Positions 55,173 to 63,760 of a DNA stretch of 64,000 bases are shown here, in pieces. Numbering within the stretch: the first letter of the stretch is position 1; every line of letters starts with the position of its first letter. The position numbers and the translations under genes are program-made. The DNA comes from Ornithinibacillus bavariensis (lineage in GTDB: Bacteria; Bacillota; Bacilli; Bacillales; Amphibacillaceae): the NCBI RefSeq assembly GCF_018333235.1, contig NZ_BORP01000001.1, positions 124,001 to 188,000 of the forward strand. The letters run 5' to 3'. The notes below the pieces were generated by a model. That model did no database searches, was not told where the DNA came from, and saw only the letters and a program-made list of their open reading frames with translations.

Positions 55173-55721
55173 ATGAAGAGGTTACTTATAATAATGCTGT
55201 TTGGTATCATATGCTTAGTTGGATGTTCATCCAATACCTTGCAAGAGGCAATAAGTGATAGTGTGTATGGTAAATTTGATAAACCGGAAATTTTGTACCA
55301 GAATGATGATATTGGAATTGTATTATTTTTGACCAAGAATGAAAAAGGAGAATTTATTATTTGTCAAAGCTCCTATGAAAAAAATGGATTAGATCGTTAT
55401 AATTTGGTCACAAGTGGTGATCAGATGATTCCGATAGAGCTTGGCAAGAAGTCGGAATTTATCACGCTAAATTCAATCGAGGAAAAATCTGGTGATTCAT
55501 TTAATGTTATATGGGGTGGGATATTTCATCACTCAGGTGCTAAACATGTAGCGTATAAAATACATAGTACTGATGAAGGGGAAAAGGTATTTCAAAATAA
55601 TGTAGAAATTAATAAAAAGCATGTTTTCGTCGATGTGATAGAGGAGCCCATTTCAGATTCTTATACGATAACATTTAATATTCTAGATAAAGAAGGCAAT
55701 ATATTGTTTACTTATAATTAA
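55173..55721 (+). CDS. lipoprotein of unknown function, 182 residues
   Basis: Start 55173 follows AGGGAGGCG by 4 bases. The signal ends in LVGCSS, with the lipid Cys at residue ~15. The mature part is beta-rich (KFDKPEILYQNDDIGIVLFL; VDVIEEPISDSYTITF). No family is recognised with confidence. A longer frame from 55074 has no site. Confidence 0.75.
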   Translation: MKRLLIIMLFGIICLVGCSSNTLQEAISDSVYGKFDKPEILYQNDDIGIVLFLTKNEKGEFIICQSSYEKNGLDRYNLVTSGDQMIPIELGKKSEFITLNSIEEKSGDSFNVIWGGIFHHSGAKHVAYKIHSTDEGEKVFQNNVEINKKHVFVDVIEEPISDSYTITFNILDKEGNILFTYN

Positions 55722-55722
55722 T

Positions 55723-55775
55723 AAGACCCTTTTGAAGCTCACAATCCAAGGTGGATTCATTCAAAAGGGTCTTTC
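55723..55775. terminator. bidirectional terminator
   Basis: AAGACCCTTTTGAA (55723-55736) and TTCAAAAGGGTCTT (55760-55773) are perfect complements with a T tract on both sides; it serves the lipoprotein and the convergent efflux gene. Confidence 0.92.
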
Positions 55776-55779
55776 TGCT

Positions 55780-57279
55780 TTATTTACTTTTGGTATTATT
55801 TTCTGCTTCAGGCTGGTTAACAGGAACTCTTTTAATGAAAAAGGCTAATATTAATGCTGCAATTATAATCAATGAAGATACGAAAAAGGAGAAGTTTATC
55901 CCATTCAACATTGCGTGATTGACAAGTTGTGATTGCACGTCAATTGCAGAGCTTCCTGTATCAATCATACTTTCGTCAATCGGTCCCTTCGTTAACTCTT
56001 CCAATTTTGCCTCTGTTCTTTTATTCATGACTGTAACTAATAATGCTGATCCAATTGCACCTGATACCTGTGATAATGTATTATTCATTGCAGTTCCATG
56101 CGGATATGCTTGTGGTGGCAATTGATTCAAACCATTTGTCATGACAGGCATATTGACCATGGACATTCCAAATGAACGAATCGAGAATAAGATTGCTACG
56201 AATGCAAATGAAGTCGTCAAGGATAACTTACTAAATTCGTAGGTTGTAACCAGCAAAATGAGTAATCCGATAATGGATAAGGTTTTTGCACCGTACTTAT
56301 CAAATAGTCTACCGGAAATAGGAGACATAATTCCCATTACAATCGCACCCGGAAGCATTAGTAAACCTGCTTCTGTTGGTGAAAATCCTCGAATCATTTG
56401 AATGTAGATTGGCACTAAAATCATCCCTGAAAATAATGCTAGTGAAATGATAATCGATATTGCGGAGGATAGCGCAAACATCGGATATTTAAAAATCCTA
56501 AATTCAAGTAATGGCTCTTCAAGTCGATACTGTCTAATAATTAACGAAATAACACCGATTACTCCTGCGATGATAGTACCATATACTTGCGGATTACTCC
56601 ATCCTAGGTCTCCGGCAACACTAAATCCATATAGGAGTCCACCAAAACCAATACTAGATAATAGGATGGACAGCACATCTAATTTAATTTTACGCTGCGG
56701 TGTAAAATTCTTAAGTTTGAATATTGCATAGACTAGTGAAAGAATAGAGAAAGGTAGTACAATGTTAAATAACATTCTCCAGCTATAATGTTCCACAATA
56801 ATTCCTGATAAGGTTGGTCCTAATGCCGGTGCTACAATCATAACAAGCCCAAATACTCCCATAGCCTGTCCACGTTTTTCAATAGGGAAAGCAACTAACA
56901 TTACATTCATAAGTAGTGGCATCATAATAGCTGAACCAGATGCCTGAATCATTCGCGCTGCAATTAATACGCCAAATGTAGGAGATAGGCTTGCAAGTAA
57001 TGTGCCAAGTGAGAATAAGCCCATTGCTGTTATAAATATCGCGCGGTTTGAGAATCGCTGAATGAAGAATGCACTTGCAGGAATAAGGATTCCATTTATA
57101 AGCATATACCCAGTTGCTAACCATTGAGCCTTCGATGGACTAACTGTAAATTCATCAATAATAGAAGGTAATGCTACATTTAAAAATGTTTCATTTAGTA
57201 TGGCCACAAATGCTCCAATAAATAATATCGCTATTATTCCATAAGGGACTTTATGTTCCTGTGTTTCAACTTTAGTCAT
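55780..57279 (-). CDS. DHA2-family MFS multidrug efflux transporter (EmrB/QacA type)
   Basis: 499 residues from ATG 57279 (AGGAAG upstream) with 14 predicted helices. Motifs: FLNVALPSIIDEFTVSPSKAQWLATGYML, the motif A-like loop SNRAIFITAMG, and motif C GPTLSGIIVEHYSWR. It exports drugs by proton exchange. No regulator gene lies next to it. Confidence 0.92.
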   Translation of the reverse strand: MTKVETQEHKVPYGIIAILFIGAFVAILNETFLNVALPSIIDEFTVSPSKAQWLATGYMLINGILIPASAFFIQRFSNRAIFITAMGLFSLGTLLASLSPTFGVLIAARMIQASGSAIMMPLLMNVMLVAFPIEKRGQAMGVFGLVMIVAPALGPTLSGIIVEHYSWRMLFNIVLPFSILSLVYAIFKLKNFTPQRKIKLDVLSILLSSIGFGGLLYGFSVAGDLGWSNPQVYGTIIAGVIGVISLIIRQYRLEEPLLEFRIFKYPMFALSSAISIIISLALFSGMILVPIYIQMIRGFSPTEAGLLMLPGAIVMGIMSPISGRLFDKYGAKTLSIIGLLILLVTTYEFSKLSLTTSFAFVAILFSIRSFGMSMVNMPVMTNGLNQLPPQAYPHGTAMNNTLSQVSGAIGSALLVTVMNKRTEAKLEELTKGPIDESMIDTGSSAIDVQSQLVNHAMLNGINFSFFVSSLIIIAALILAFFIKRVPVNQPEAENNTKSK

Positions 57280-57886
57280 AATATTCTTCCTACTTTCTTT
57301 TTTCAAACTAAAAGCACTTAAGTATTTTATACATATAGTAAAATCTTTGCAACAGATAAGGTAAGCTATTAATAGAAAAGATTTATGTTTATAAATAATG
57401 CTAAAAATAGGTCTTAGAATTTTCCCTATCAGGTGAGCAAAACTACAATATCCTTCATTACTATGTTAAAACATAGGAAAATTAAAATTTATATTGAAGT
57501 AGTCATTACAACTATATTGCCACCATTATTGTCTATTTACTTATCAGATTAGAATATGAGGATCAAATAAATCAGAATCAGGTTTATAAAGTTTGCAATA
57601 AATTTTATAAATTTATAAAGCTGTAGAAATAGAAGCTGTGGTTCATAACATCTAGTAGCTTTTATAATGAAAATAGGGGATATAGATTACCAATAATTTT
57701 TACTTGAAATCATCCAAGGATAGGAGTATTATTTTTTTCGTAAGCTATACGAAGTATCCTAGCTAATATCGTAAACCTGCTACGGAGGTTCATGTATTCT
57801 ATGAAGCACAGCACTCAACATCCATGGGTTATTTAGAAAATGCAGGGAGCTTTATGTTCGGAGTATATCATGAATTTAATTACTAT
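57280..57886. other. intergenic region before tRNA-Thr
   Basis: AT-rich, with no supported gene. A short GGAGG-led frame of ~11 codons near 57800 is not convincing. Confidence 0.45.
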
Positions 57887-57959
57887 GCTGGTGTAGCACA
57901 GCCGGTAGTGCACTTCACTCGTAATGAAGGGGTCGGAGGTTCGAGTCCTCTCACCAGCA
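57887..57959 (+). tRNA. tRNA-Thr (anticodon CGU)
   Basis: 73-nt cloverleaf: acceptor GCTGGTG/CACCAGC, D stem GCAC/GTGC, anticodon stem CTTCA/TGAAG around loop CTCGTAA, variable GGGTC and T arm GGAGG-TTCGAGT-CCTCT. The discriminator is A; CCA is not encoded. It is an orphan, outside an rRNA or tRNA cluster. Confidence 0.95.
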
Positions 57960-57976
57960 TCACTTAAACGTTGAGA

Positions 57977-58015
57977 AAATGCGGTTCCTACTTAGCAGGG
58001 AGCCGCATTTACTTT
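57977..58015 (+). terminator. terminator of tRNA-Thr
   Basis: AAATGCGGTTCC pairs with GGAGCCGCATTT with one wobble, then ACTTTTA. Confidence 0.82.
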
Positions 58016-58194
58016 TATTAAAACCTAAATGCCGACATTTTGACGGCGAATGTCTTGTTTTTAATCATTTTTTATGATATTTTTTGTGATTCTTGCTAAT
58101 CTAGTTTAAGTGGATTTACTTTCCCTTAATACACTAGATCGCATATTAAAAGTGTACACCTCCATTCTAGAATGTATGTTCTGTTTTCAACTGT

Positions 58195-58222
58195 AAAAAA
58201 TGGTGTACTATTATGTACACCA
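58195..58222 (-). terminator. terminator of the DUF4352 lipoprotein gene
   Basis: On the minus strand TGGTGTAC pairs with GTACACCA (58222-58201), followed by TTTTTT. Confidence 0.85.
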
Positions 58223-58228
58223 CTTATC

Positions 58229-58765
58229 TTATTTTATGTCAGCTTTGAATATTGCTGGCTCTTCGAAAGATATTAAAGGTTTGAAATAAACTTCAATAGG
58301 TCCTTCTTGAATTCCGAAATGGCCCACAGCTTGAATTTTCTTACCTGGTTGTAAACTACCTAATGTGTTATCTAACGGATAAAGTTCCATTTTACTACCT
58401 GATCCATCATAAACTTCTAAGTCAGCACCAATAGGAATCTCTTCTTCAGATCCGTTTTCTACTTCATATTCTACTTTTACAACCATAGCTGGTTCAGTAC
58501 CTGCGAATTCATTGCGTTCATCTGTTTGGGACACATTTTTTAATGTGTATTTAATTCCCCCAACCTCAGCAGTGTCTCCGATTGAGAAGGTTTTTGGTTC
58601 ACTAGATTCTTCTTCAGCGGATTCACTAGAATCATTTTCACCTTCATCTGTTTTAGTGTTTGTTGCTTTGTTGTTATCTTCACTTGAAGACGGTTTATCT
58701 TCACTACAAGCAACTAGAGCGATAGAGAGTAGTATCGCTACTAATAAAAACAAAATTTTCTTCAT
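58229..58765 (-). CDS. DUF4352 lipoprotein
   Basis: 178 residues. The signal ends ALVACSE, with the lipid Cys at residue ~20, then a Ser/Glu/Asp-rich linker (~25-60). The immunoglobulin-like DUF4352 domain follows (FSIGDTAEVGGIKYTLKNV, AMVVKVEYEVENGSEEEI, GHFGIQEGPIEVYFKP). Its role at the cell surface is unknown. It is the first of two minus-strand genes between an intact and a decayed tRNA-Thr. Confidence 0.85.
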   Translation of the reverse strand: MKKILFLLVAILLSIALVACSEDKPSSSEDNNKATNTKTDEGENDSSESAEEESSEPKTFSIGDTAEVGGIKYTLKNVSQTDERNEFAGTEPAMVVKVEYEVENGSEEEIPIGADLEVYDGSGSKMELYPLDNTLGSLQPGKKIQAVGHFGIQEGPIEVYFKPLISFEEPAIFKADIK

Positions 58766-58841
58766 TATTCTTTGTCCCCTTTAGATTTATTATATATATC
58801 ATCTATGTTTTACATAGTTGATAACGACTATATGTAATTAT

Positions 58842-59207
58842 TTAATTTTCCTTTTGATTTCTCTTAAACTTTATAAATTGATAAACTTCTTCAAGTTGTT
58901 GGACTGTCATATTAGCTAAGTCGTTAAACATTAAATCAGCATATGTGAATTCCTTTGCAATCTTTTCTATCATTGATTCGATAGTTATTACTTCGGTTAG
59001 ATGTGATTTATCAGATTTTCCTAATAAATAATCTGTTGTCACATTAAATATAATAGATATTTTTTCCAAAGTATCTAAATCAGGCTCTCTTGTACCCGAC
59101 TCATATTTAGCAACAGTTGAATAAGAGATTCCAAGCATGTCAGCCAATTCAGCCCTACTTAGTTTTTTCTCTTTTCTTATTAGCTGTAATCTATTATTAA
59201 ATTTCAT
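58842..59207 (-). CDS. XRE-family transcriptional regulator
   Basis: 121 residues. The helix-turn-helix is at ~6-60 (NRLQLIRKEKKLSRAELADMLGIS, STVAKYESGTREPDLDTL) with the common DYLLGKSD end. The C-terminal helical part likely dimerises. It is close to phage/ICE-type Xre repressors in form. It is co-oriented with the lipoprotein gene, 76 bases away. Confidence 0.9.
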   Translation of the reverse strand: MKFNNRLQLIRKEKKLSRAELADMLGISYSTVAKYESGTREPDLDTLEKISIIFNVTTDYLLGKSDKSHLTEVITIESMIEKIAKEFTYADLMFNDLANMTVQQLEEVYQFIKFKRNQKEN

Positions 59208-59960
59208 AAATTCAATCCTCCGTAACCACTATAATACTATTAGTCCAAAATAAAAAGAGATTTGGACAAAACGCCCATACAGGAAGTGATGGGTAGGACG
59301 AAATGCCCAGTCTGGTATAGGATGGGTATATGTTCCAAAAATTCTAGCCCATTCTCAGTATGATTATGTTGTTTGAATAGTCGAAAATAAGGTGGTAGCA
59401 TGTTATAAGATTGAAAACTGATTGCAGGTGGGTTCAAAGAAAATCTAATTGGATGTTAGCAAAATTCTCTCAAATCCGTTATTATTTCATCATATGCTTT
59501 ATCCCTGAAAGGTTTTTTGCAAGAATACTAGGAAGAGTATATTAAGGTAATTCTCTATTATTAGGCTTTTTAATATGTAAACTACATACATTTAATCAAT
59601 TTTCAATCTTTTTCCAATCTCTTGTTTCTAATTAATGACATTTCTTCATCAACTTCTCTCCTCTCTATTTTTATCTTTCTCTTAGGTTCTCATTTTCGTA
59701 GAGATAATCTACTGTACATTCCAATAGATCTTCAAGACGTAAAAGAGTATGTAAAGAAGAGTAGTTTTTGTTATTCGATAATTTAGGTATTTCAGGAATT
59801 CTCCCTAATTCACTGAAGGTGTGAATTAGGACTAGACCCTATTATAGATAAATCTTCCTGTCATTTTGACGTAATAATTCATAGTGGTTTAACATATTTC
59901 TTTATGGTTTCAAATTATTGCATAATCTCCCTATTAGATGTACAATAAATCCTGTTATAT
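59208..59960. other. intergenic region, no gene recognised
   Basis: 753 bases. A GCCCAT-type motif recurs on both strands near 59271-59335 (CGCCCATACAGG, GATGGGTAGG, ATGCCCAGTC, GATGGGTATA), and the rest is AT-rich. This is where cargo or an integrase would be expected if the tRNA repeats are attachment sites; none is found. Confidence 0.4.
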
Positions 59961-60015
59961 GGTGCATTGACTTCATTCGTAGTGTCAGGAGGCTCGTCTG
60001 CTCTCACCAGCATCA
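59961..60015 (+). pseudogene. decayed tRNA-Thr copy (3' two-thirds)
   Basis: This segment aligns with tRNA-Thr 57887-57959 from GTGCA through the anticodon region (CTTCATTCGTAGTG versus CTTCACTCGTAATG) to the exact end CTCTCACCAGCATCA (60001-60015 versus 57948-57962). The anticodon and T stems are broken, so it cannot fold. It may be an old duplicate or an attachment-site copy. Confidence 0.75.
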
Positions 60016-60027
60016 TTTCTCTATTAT

Positions 60028-60120
60028 GGAGAAGTACCCAAGAGGTTATAAGGGGATGCACTCGAAATGCGTTAGGGGCTTTTAGAGCTCGCGTGGGTTC
60101 GAATCCCACCTTCTCCGCCA
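60028..60120 (+). tRNA. tRNA-Ser (anticodon CGA)
   Basis: 93 nt with acceptor GGAGAAG/CTTCTCC, anticodon loop CTCGAAA on stem ATGCA/TGCGT, a long class II variable arm (GGGGCTTTTAGAGCTC) and T arm GTGGG-TTCGAAT-CCCAC. The discriminator is G and CCA is encoded. Confidence 0.93.
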
Positions 60121-60139
60121 GAAAAATACTTAAGCGCTC

Positions 60140-60175
60140 AGCCGTATCCTAATATGATACGGCTTTTATATTTTT
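60140..60175 (+). terminator. terminator of tRNA-Ser
   Basis: AGCCGTATC pairs with GATACGGCT around 7 bases, then TTTATATTTTTT. The following ~320 bases up to the GNAT gene hold no gene. Confidence 0.88.
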
Positions 60176-60500
60176 TCTACAGAACTTCCCGTCCAATAAG
60201 CGATTTTTTATTTCGTAAAGACTTCGTGTAATATCTTCTTCGTAATTTGAAAAATAGAATAAACTCCTCAAACAATTCGCTATAAGCTTTTTTTCAAAGT
60301 CTATCATATACTGGAGAGCCATATGTCGATTTTTCCTTCTGCATAGCGGGACACGGCATACATTTTCATGTCCTTCTTCTTATTATTATATAGGAACGTG
60401 TGTTTGTAATCAATACTTTTTTGAAAACATTTAATTTTTTAAAGGGTTTTAGTCGAAAAAACTAGAATACTAGAATAGGAATTTTATAGGGGGAATGGCT

Positions 60501-61016
60501 ATGATAATTCGTTTGTTAAAGCCACACGATGCTAAGGAATATTACGATTTACGTTTAGAGGCATTGCAAGTAAATCCAGAAGCCTTTTCTACGAGCTTTG
60601 AGGAAGTAATTACAAGCCCAAATATAGTTGAACATTATGAGAAGAGCTTTCGACAGACAAATACCTATAATTTTGGTGTATTTCAGGAAAATAAGATGAT
60701 CGGAATGGTAACATTATTTCCCGAAACAAAAGAAAAATTAAAACATAAAGCTAGTATTTTTGCAATGTACGTAAAACCCGCATATCGGGGACAAGGTATT
60801 GGAAAATTACTTCTTGAGGCTACACTTAAACAGGCATACGAATTAGGCGGTATATCTAAAATCAATCTGTCTGTAGTATCTAATAATCAAGAAGCAAAGG
60901 GACTTTATCAAAGGTATGGCTTTAAGACATTTGGATTAGAAGAGAAGGCACTTATGGTTAATCATGCATTTTATGATGAAGAATATATGTCACTATGGTT
61001 ATCTAATAAAGAATAG
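60501..61016 (+). CDS. GNAT family N-acetyltransferase
   Basis: 171 residues. Acetyl-CoA loop YRGQGIGKLLL, motif SVVSNNQEAKGLYQRYGF. AGGGGGA sits 6 bases before ATG 60501; ATG 60495 is adjacent to that site and unlikely. Substrate unknown. It starts a run of three same-strand genes with the next GNAT and fosB. Confidence 0.9.
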   Translation: MIIRLLKPHDAKEYYDLRLEALQVNPEAFSTSFEEVITSPNIVEHYEKSFRQTNTYNFGVFQENKMIGMVTLFPETKEKLKHKASIFAMYVKPAYRGQGIGKLLLEATLKQAYELGGISKINLSVVSNNQEAKGLYQRYGFKTFGLEEKALMVNHAFYDEEYMSLWLSNKE

Positions 61017-61027
61017 AGGGTAAGAAA

Positions 61028-61501
61028 TTGGAATTGACAACATGTAGAATTAAAGAAAATATTGCAATTGAGATCCTAACTTGGAAATATGAAAAGCCGT
61101 ATGATTTTTATAATAATGTTCTATCTGGCGAAGCCATTTTGGAGTTGATGAGTAATTCTTATCGAGCAGTTCTTCATAAGCAAGAGGTAATCGGTTTCTT
61201 TTGTACAGGAAGAGATGCACAAGTACCTAAGGGGCATGAGGTTAATGCCTATGCTGATTCTTGTGTGGATATTGGAATTGGCATGAAACCGGAATTAACT
61301 GGTAAAGGAATAGGAACTATTTTTTTACGGTTTATTTTACAAGAAGTTTTACGAGAAGCAAAAGGCAATATACGATTAACGGTGGCAGAATTTAACCTTC
61401 GAGCAATTCGCCTATATGAGAAGTTTAATTTTATAAAGCAGAGCGAGTTTGTTAGGGACGATGGTGTTAAGTTTATTGTTATGGTAAGAGACGAGGAGTA
61501 G
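61028..61501 (+). CDS. GNAT family N-acetyltransferase
   Basis: 157 residues with a TTG start after AGAGGG. GNAT elements: [15 protein letters not shown] (acetyl-CoA loop) and [19 protein letters not shown]. It lies 11 bases after the previous GNAT gene. Substrate unknown. Confidence 0.88.
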   Translation: MELTTCRIKENIAIEILTWKYEKPYDFYNNVLSGEAILELMSNSYRAVLHKQEVIGFFCTGRDAQVPKGHEVNAYADSCVDIGIGMKPELTGKGIGTIFLRFILQEVLREAKGNIRLTVAEFNLRAIRLYEKFNFIKQSEFVRDDGVKFIVMVRDEE

Positions 61502-61509
61502 GATTAGGA

Positions 61510-61933
61510 ATGAAATTAGGTGGAATTAATCATCTATTATTTTCGGTATCGGATTTAGAGCAATCCATTCAATTTTACCGACATGTATTTGATGCAAAAC
61601 TCTTGGTAAAGGGGAAAACAACTGCTTACTTCGATTTGAATGGACTATGGCTGGCATTAAATGAAGAAAAGAAAATTCCTCGAAACGAAATAGAACATTC
61701 CTATACACATATCGCTTTTTCAGTGGATGAGAAGGACTTTGACACACATTGTAAAAAGCTAAAGGAACTAAATGTGCGTATACTTATAGGAAGAGAAAAG
61801 GGATGCTAGGGATAAACAATCTATTTACTTTACTGATCCAGATGGACATAAATTTGAGTTTCATACAGGTACTTTACAAAATAGATTAGACTATTACCGG
61901 AAAGAAAAAAAGTATATGAGATTTTATGAGTAA
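61510..61933 (+). pseudogene. fosB: fosB-type metallothiol transferase with a 1-base insertion
   Basis: The first 97 residues ([21 protein letters not shown]; His7 as metal ligand; [11 protein letters not shown]) are followed by AAAAGGGATGC and a stop at 61807. Removing one G near 61799-61801 restores the family ending: [20 protein letters not shown], with the Glu metal ligand in EFHTG, to TAA 61931. FosB adds bacillithiol to fosfomycin. The span is 1 base over a multiple of three, as expected for a single insertion. Either an inactivated resistance gene or a sequencing error. Confidence 0.88.
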
Positions 61934-61940
61934 TGACTGT

Positions 61941-61970
61941 AAAAAGGATTATTTTTAAATAATCCTTTTT
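61941..61970. terminator. bidirectional terminator
   Basis: AAAAAGGATTATTT (61941-61954) and AAATAATCCTTTTT (61957-61970) pair perfectly with U tracts on both strands. Confidence 0.92.
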
Positions 61971-62398
61971 CAATTGTTCTCTAAATTTTGTATTTGATCC
62001 ATAAACTTTGTAATGTTATCTATAGATTGGGTGAAGTCTGTTTTATTGAGATCCTCTATCATTAGTTCTCCAGATTGTATTTTATTAATTGTATCAAGTA
62101 GTTTTTCGTTTTGTATGAGTATTTCGTTGTGTATGCCTTCTGCAATTGCAGGGGCCTCAATAGAATTAAATTCAGCTATGGTATTTTCTATATCCAATAG
62201 TTTCTCCTCTATGGAAGTTACATTCACTTCTCCGTTATTCATTATTGACTGTACCTCTACTGAAAAGGCGCTTAGTTCATTAATAAAGTCCGTTGTTTCT
62301 GTAGCATAATGAATCGTCTTCCTTGTCTCCTCAATAATGCCACAGCCCGTAAGAAGTATGATGGTTGAAAGAAGTAAAAGTCCAAGGGTCTTTTTCAT
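61970..62398 (-). CDS. DUF6376-type lipoprotein
   Basis: 142 residues. The signal ends ILLTGCG, with the lipid Cys at residue ~19; the rest is a helical, Asn/Glu-rich domain like the DUF6376 lipoproteins of Bacillus. Function unknown. It is alone on the minus strand, with the promoter in the divergent region shared with the ArsR gene. Confidence 0.8.
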   Translation of the reverse strand: MKKTLGLLLLSTIILLTGCGIIEETRKTIHYATETTDFINELSAFSVEVQSIMNNGEVNVTSIEEKLLDIENTIAEFNSIEAPAIAEGIHNEILIQNEKLLDTINKIQSGELMIEDLNKTDFTQSIDNITKFMDQIQNLENN

Positions 62399-62487
62399 TT
62401 AATTTCTCCTCTTATTATTTATTAATCATAGAATAGCATGTTACTCCTAAGCTGTCTTGATGTGAATGAAACAATTTTAAATAAGTG

Positions 62488-62538
62488 TTGACGAATATGA
62501 AATCCTTTGCTAAATTATATATAACCAAAAGGTTATAT
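62488..62538 (+). promoter_or_regulatory. promoter and ArsR-type operator
   Basis: TTGACG (62488-62493), a 17-base spacer and TAAATT (62511-62516) form a good sigma-A promoter. Directly downstream lies the perfect inverted repeat ATATAACC-N4-GGTTATAT (62519-62538), placed to block the polymerase; it is the probable self-regulation site of the ArsR protein. Confidence 0.72.
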
Positions 62539-62557
62539 GAATAAGGTGTGAAAAAAG

Positions 62558-62884
62558 ATGTCGGATGTGTACAGAGCTTTAGGCGACTCAACAAGAAGAT
62601 TTATCCTGAATATGTTAAAGGAGGGTGATTTAACTCAAAAGGAAATTGTAGCTGCATTTGATATCTCACAACCAGCAATCAAGAAGCATTTGAATATTTT
62701 AATGGAAGAAAATATTATTTCTGAAAAGATTCAAGGAAAATATCGTGTATACTCCTTGAATAAAGGGAAATTACAACTTGCATACAATGAAATGCTTCAA
62801 TACATCGCAGACTTACTAGATAATAAGCTCGAGAGCTTAAAAAATTATGTGGAAAAAGGGGAAAGTCGAGATGACCAAGGTTGA
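62558..62884 (+). CDS. ArsR-family winged-helix repressor
   Basis: 108 residues. VYRALGDSTRRFILNMLKEG and the recognition helix ISQPAIKKHLNIL are typical of SdpR/ArsR-type repressors without metal-binding Cys. It is translationally coupled with the next gene (the 14-base overlap). It likely controls this operon through the repeat at 62519-62538. Confidence 0.92.
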   Translation: MSDVYRALGDSTRRFILNMLKEGDLTQKEIVAAFDISQPAIKKHLNILMEENIISEKIQGKYRVYSLNKGKLQLAYNEMLQYIADLLDNKLESLKNYVEKGESRDDQG

Positions 62885-63569
62885 AAATTTTGTTAAGCGG
62901 GAAATCGTTGTAAATGCACCGATGGAAAAGGTTTGGGAGGCTCTTACAAAAGAGGAGCACTTAAATAAATGGTATACAAAAGAAGCGAAATTGGATTTTC
63001 GTGTAGGTGGAAAGGGTTATATGGATCATGGCTGGGGTGCAACTTCAGAGGGTACTTTTACCGAGATAGTTCCTATGAGGCGCTTTGTTTTACAGGGAAA
63101 TGATGGTGATTTTACAACGATAACAAACGTAGAGGTTGTGGATGAAGGGGTAAAGGTCAGTATTACATATTCTGCTTCTTATCTCGAAGAAATGGATGCA
63201 GCTTCAAAGGAAAATATGTTATTTGGGACTGGACAATTTCTGGAGAACCTTAAAAGTGTTTATGAAACAGGATTAGATAATCGGAAAAACTTATGGCAAG
63301 CGTGGATTGGGATCGTACACACAACTCATCACGAGTCAATTGGTACAGAAATTTTACAAGTAAATGATGGTTCTGCTGCAGCGAATGCTGGATTGCAACC
63401 GGGAGATATCGTTATTGGATTGGATAATGTTCCAGTGTTAGGCTATGAATCGTTTGAGCGGTTTTTAAATTCAAAAGCCATTAATGAACCAGTTTCCTTA
63501 CAGGTACTGCGTGGTGCAGAAGAGCTTGAGCTAAGAAGTAATGTAGAGCCATATCCTGTGTCATATTGA
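62871..63569 (+). CDS. SRPBCC (AHSA1-like) domain fused to a PDZ domain
   Basis: 232 residues from ATG 62871 with AAAGGGGAAAG upstream. Residues 1-145 are a START/AHSA1 fold (VKREIVVNAPMEKVWEALTKEEHLNKWY, FTEIVPMRRFVLQ). Residues ~160-228 are a PDZ domain (ILQVNDGSAAANAGLQPGDIVIGLDNVPVLG). ArsR plus SRPBCC pairs are common, but the appended PDZ domain is unusual. No signal peptide: cytoplasmic. Confidence 0.9.
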   Translation: MTKVENFVKREIVVNAPMEKVWEALTKEEHLNKWYTKEAKLDFRVGGKGYMDHGWGATSEGTFTEIVPMRRFVLQGNDGDFTTITNVEVVDEGVKVSITYSASYLEEMDAASKENMLFGTGQFLENLKSVYETGLDNRKNLWQAWIGIVHTTHHESIGTEILQVNDGSAAANAGLQPGDIVIGLDNVPVLGYESFERFLNSKAINEPVSLQVLRGAEELELRSNVEPYPVSY

Positions 63570-63728
63570 AAGGAAAAATGATGTGAATTTTTTTAAATGT
63601 GTTATAGATTAATCTTGGATGAAGTTGCTAAATTCATTGCTATATTGCGACACATTTTCCATGATAGGTATATATCCTAAAGTATTTAGTAAAAAGCTAG
63701 GTAAAATCAATATGGTTAATTTAGTGCT

Positions 63729-63753
63729 GGGCTAAGAAGAAAATTCTTAGCCC
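63729..63753. terminator. hairpin between convergent genes
   Basis: GGGCTAAGAA pairs with TTCTTAGCCC around 5 bases, 8 bases before the stop of the MFS gene; the U tract is weak on either strand. Confidence 0.6.
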
Positions 63754-63760
63754 ATTAGAT

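Noticed and set aside
59915-60109. Minus-strand frame beginning MGFEPTRALKAPNAFR
   Set aside because: It is the well-known artefact of reading antisense through a tRNA (here tRNA-Ser and the tRNA-Thr relic).
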